From contig JABWAJ010000091.1 in NCBI GenBank assembly GCA_013361075.1, forward strand, positions 1 to 13,706: a DNA stretch of 13,706 bases, given 5' to 3'. This DNA comes from Saprospiraceae bacterium. GTDB taxonomy: Bacteria > Bacteroidota > Bacteroidia > Chitinophagales > Saprospiraceae. Each line of letters opens with the position of its first letter. The first letter of the stretch is position 1. Shown in pieces: positions 13,001 to 13,706 of the stretch. The notes under the pieces were generated by a model, which was not told where the DNA came from, searched no databases, and saw nothing but the letters and a program-made list of their open reading frames with translations. The position numbers were made by a program, and so were the translations under genes.

Positions 13001-13150
13001 TTATTGGTTATTTGTTATTGGTAAGGAACACGATATTGGTTTTGAAACCCTGATCATTGAGGGACGTTAGAACAGACCAATAACCAATACACCAGTAACC
13101 AATATACCAAGAACCAATACACCAATAACCAATACACCAGTAACCAATAA
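13001..13150. repeat. 15-base tandem array (five units) with an inverted leading arm
   Basis: Five contiguous 15-base units, consensus ACCARTAACCAATAY, fill 13076-13150, with an occasional variant such as ACCAAGA in unit 3. The region 13001-13023 carries the reverse complement: TTATTGGTTA (13001-13010) matches TAACCAATAA (13141-13150), and GTTATTGGT (13014-13022) matches ACCAATAAC (13076-13084 and 13121-13129). About 50 bases of unique sequence separate the arms. The design is the same as at 1515-1671 (one inverted unit, spacer, tandem array), but the sequence is unrelated. It lies directly upstream of the histidine kinase start (13156). No clear promoter box is visible inside it. Confidence 0.88.
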
Positions 13151-13155
13151 CAAGA

Positions 13156-13575
13156 ATGGATATTTACTCCCGCAAGTCGAGGTGGAAAATATATTTGGCT
13201 GCCGCAGGTGCGCTCATTGTCGCTATTTCTGTACTGTACACGAATTACCTGGCAGGAAAATTAGCACGTGAGGAAGAAAATAAAGTCCGGCTTTGGGCAC
13301 AGGCACAGGATGAACTGGATCCCAAAAGCGACGAAGAACTGGAGCGGTTTGCCAATTGCAGCTACATCCTTCACCTGAATATTCTGGAGTCAAATACGAC
13401 CATTCCGGTTATGCTGGTTGATGAGCGGGGACGTGTTATTGATGCCGTTAATTTTTCGGATACCAGTCAGGTTTATCTAAAAAAGGAATTGGAACACTGC
13501 AACTTTCGTAATCATAAAAACAAATTGGATATTTTAAATCATCAAGTTCAAGTTTTATACTTTCTTTATCAATAA
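13156..13575 (+). CDS. Sensor histidine kinase N-terminus, broken off at a chimeric junction
   Basis: The real gene part is residues 1 to ~115 (13156 to ~13500). It starts MDIYSRKSRWKIYLAAAGAL with a membrane helix (~10-30), then 'TNYLAGKLAREEENKVRLWA', and a sensor-like region: 'LHLNILESNTTIPVMLVDER' followed by 'GRVIDAVNF'. This is the usual N-terminus of Bacteroidota two-component sensor kinases, in which a second membrane helix, dimerisation (H-box) and ATPase domains should follow. None is present. After 'YLKKELEHC' the open frame runs on for ~24 residues rich in N, K, L and Y and stops at 13573-13575. That tail is the antisense of a DUF2779 fragment, not part of the kinase. The gene is thus truncated by assembly or, less likely, by recombination. 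Confidence 0.8.
   Translation: MDIYSRKSRWKIYLAAAGALIVAISVLYTNYLAGKLAREEENKVRLWAQAQDELDPKSDEELERFANCSYILHLNILESNTTIPVMLVDERGRVIDAVNFSDTSQVYLKKELEHCNFRNHKNKLDILNHQVQVLYFLYQ
13481..13503. other. Junction between Bacteroidota and Mollicutes-like DNA
   Basis: To the left the plus strand encodes kinase sequence (VYLKKELEH). To the right the minus strand encodes DUF2779 (FYDYES). Between ~13481 and 13503 both readings remain plausible (KELEH on one strand, SVPIPF on the other), so the exact breakpoint cannot be set and a short shared stretch is likely. Base composition changes abruptly here. Confidence 0.7.
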
Positions 13576-13706
13576 TATCTTTTCAAGTATTTTTTGCTTT
13601 TAAATAGTTGATAATGTATTGTCTTGCATCTCAAATAGTTCAATCGGTTTTATTAAACAATATTTGTTCATCTTCATTTAGTTCATCAAGTATAGTTTTT
13701 CAATCA
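13481..13706 (-). CDS. DUF2779 protein fragment in genetic code 4 (UGA = Trp), Mollicutes-like
   Basis: Reading leftward from codon 13705-13703, 75 codons are free of UAA and UAG but hold four UGA (13702-13700, 13642-13640, 13633-13631, 13585-13583) and no UGG. With UGA as Trp the protein reads DWKTILDELNEDEQILFNKT, then DWTIWDARQYIINYLKAKNTW, and ends in 'LDDLKYPICFYDYESCSVPI' plus PF. The LKYP-x-x-F-Y-D-Y-E-S...PIP pattern is the start of the DUF2779 domain (nuclease-like acidic residues in YDYE), which is found in Mycoplasma and Spiroplasma. The N-terminal part lies past the window edge, and the C-terminal part is lost at the junction with the histidine kinase. G+C is about 22% over 13501-13706, far below the rest. 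Both ends are incomplete. Confidence 0.75.

Noticed and set aside
13076..13150. CRISPR or iteron-type origin
   Set aside because: Direct contiguous 15-base units without spacers, and no replication initiator gene nearby.
13501..13575. C-terminal tail of the histidine kinase frame
   Set aside because: Its composition and the opposite-strand DUF2779 reading show that it is not part of the kinase.
1..13706. Complete DGR locus
   Set aside because: No reverse transcriptase frame, Avd gene or adenine-rich copy of the 3' end of the TIR-FGE gene was seen on either strand. Only a candidate variable region is present.

Overview
The window looks like a contig from a Bacteroidota bacterium, most likely Saprospiraceae-like, with about 205 bases of foreign DNA at its right-hand end. 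The assignment rests on several signs. One secreted protein has a type IX secretion (T9SS) C-terminal sorting domain and SprB-like repeats. Promoters follow the Bacteroidota form (TTG, 20 bases, TAnnTTTG). A DUF2452 protein, a bTHX ribosomal protein and a Bacteroidota-style histidine kinase N-terminus are present. Shine-Dalgarno signals are mostly absent.

Left part (1-2980): the start of a leftward secreted protein resembling the propeptide of a zinc metalloprotease runs off the left edge. After a gene-poor gap comes a DUF2452 gene. Next is an intergenic element with ten TTGCCYY heptamers behind a nested inverted repeat. It is followed by a TIR-FGE-sulfatase (C-type-lectin fold) fusion gene whose last ~35 codons look like the variable region of a diversity-generating retroelement (DGR). 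No reverse transcriptase or template repeat is in the window.

Middle (2980-4330): two oppositely oriented copies of a ~93-base hairpin module, a frameshifted antitoxin-like gene with no toxin beside it, an unrecognised two-helix membrane protein, a two-way terminator and a leftward tRNA-Val(UAC) with a textbook Bacteroidota promoter.

Right part (4330-13000): mostly independent rightward genes. They are a large AsmA-like envelope protein, a secreted DUF1080/3-keto-disaccharide hydrolase-like protein, the 36-residue ribosomal protein bTHX with its own promoter and terminator, a 980-residue T9SS cargo with eight SprB-like repeats, the rRNA 2'-O-methyltransferase RlmB, and a conserved secreted/membrane protein of unknown role.

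Right end (13000-13706): a 15-base tandem-repeat element lies directly upstream of a sensor histidine kinase N-terminus. At about 13480-13503 the kinase breaks off. G+C falls to about 22%, and the opposite strand encodes a piece of a DUF2779 protein that is open only if UGA is read as tryptophan, as in Mollicutes. The simplest explanation is a chimeric assembly of a Bacteroidota contig with a Mycoplasma/Spiroplasma-like genome from the same sample.
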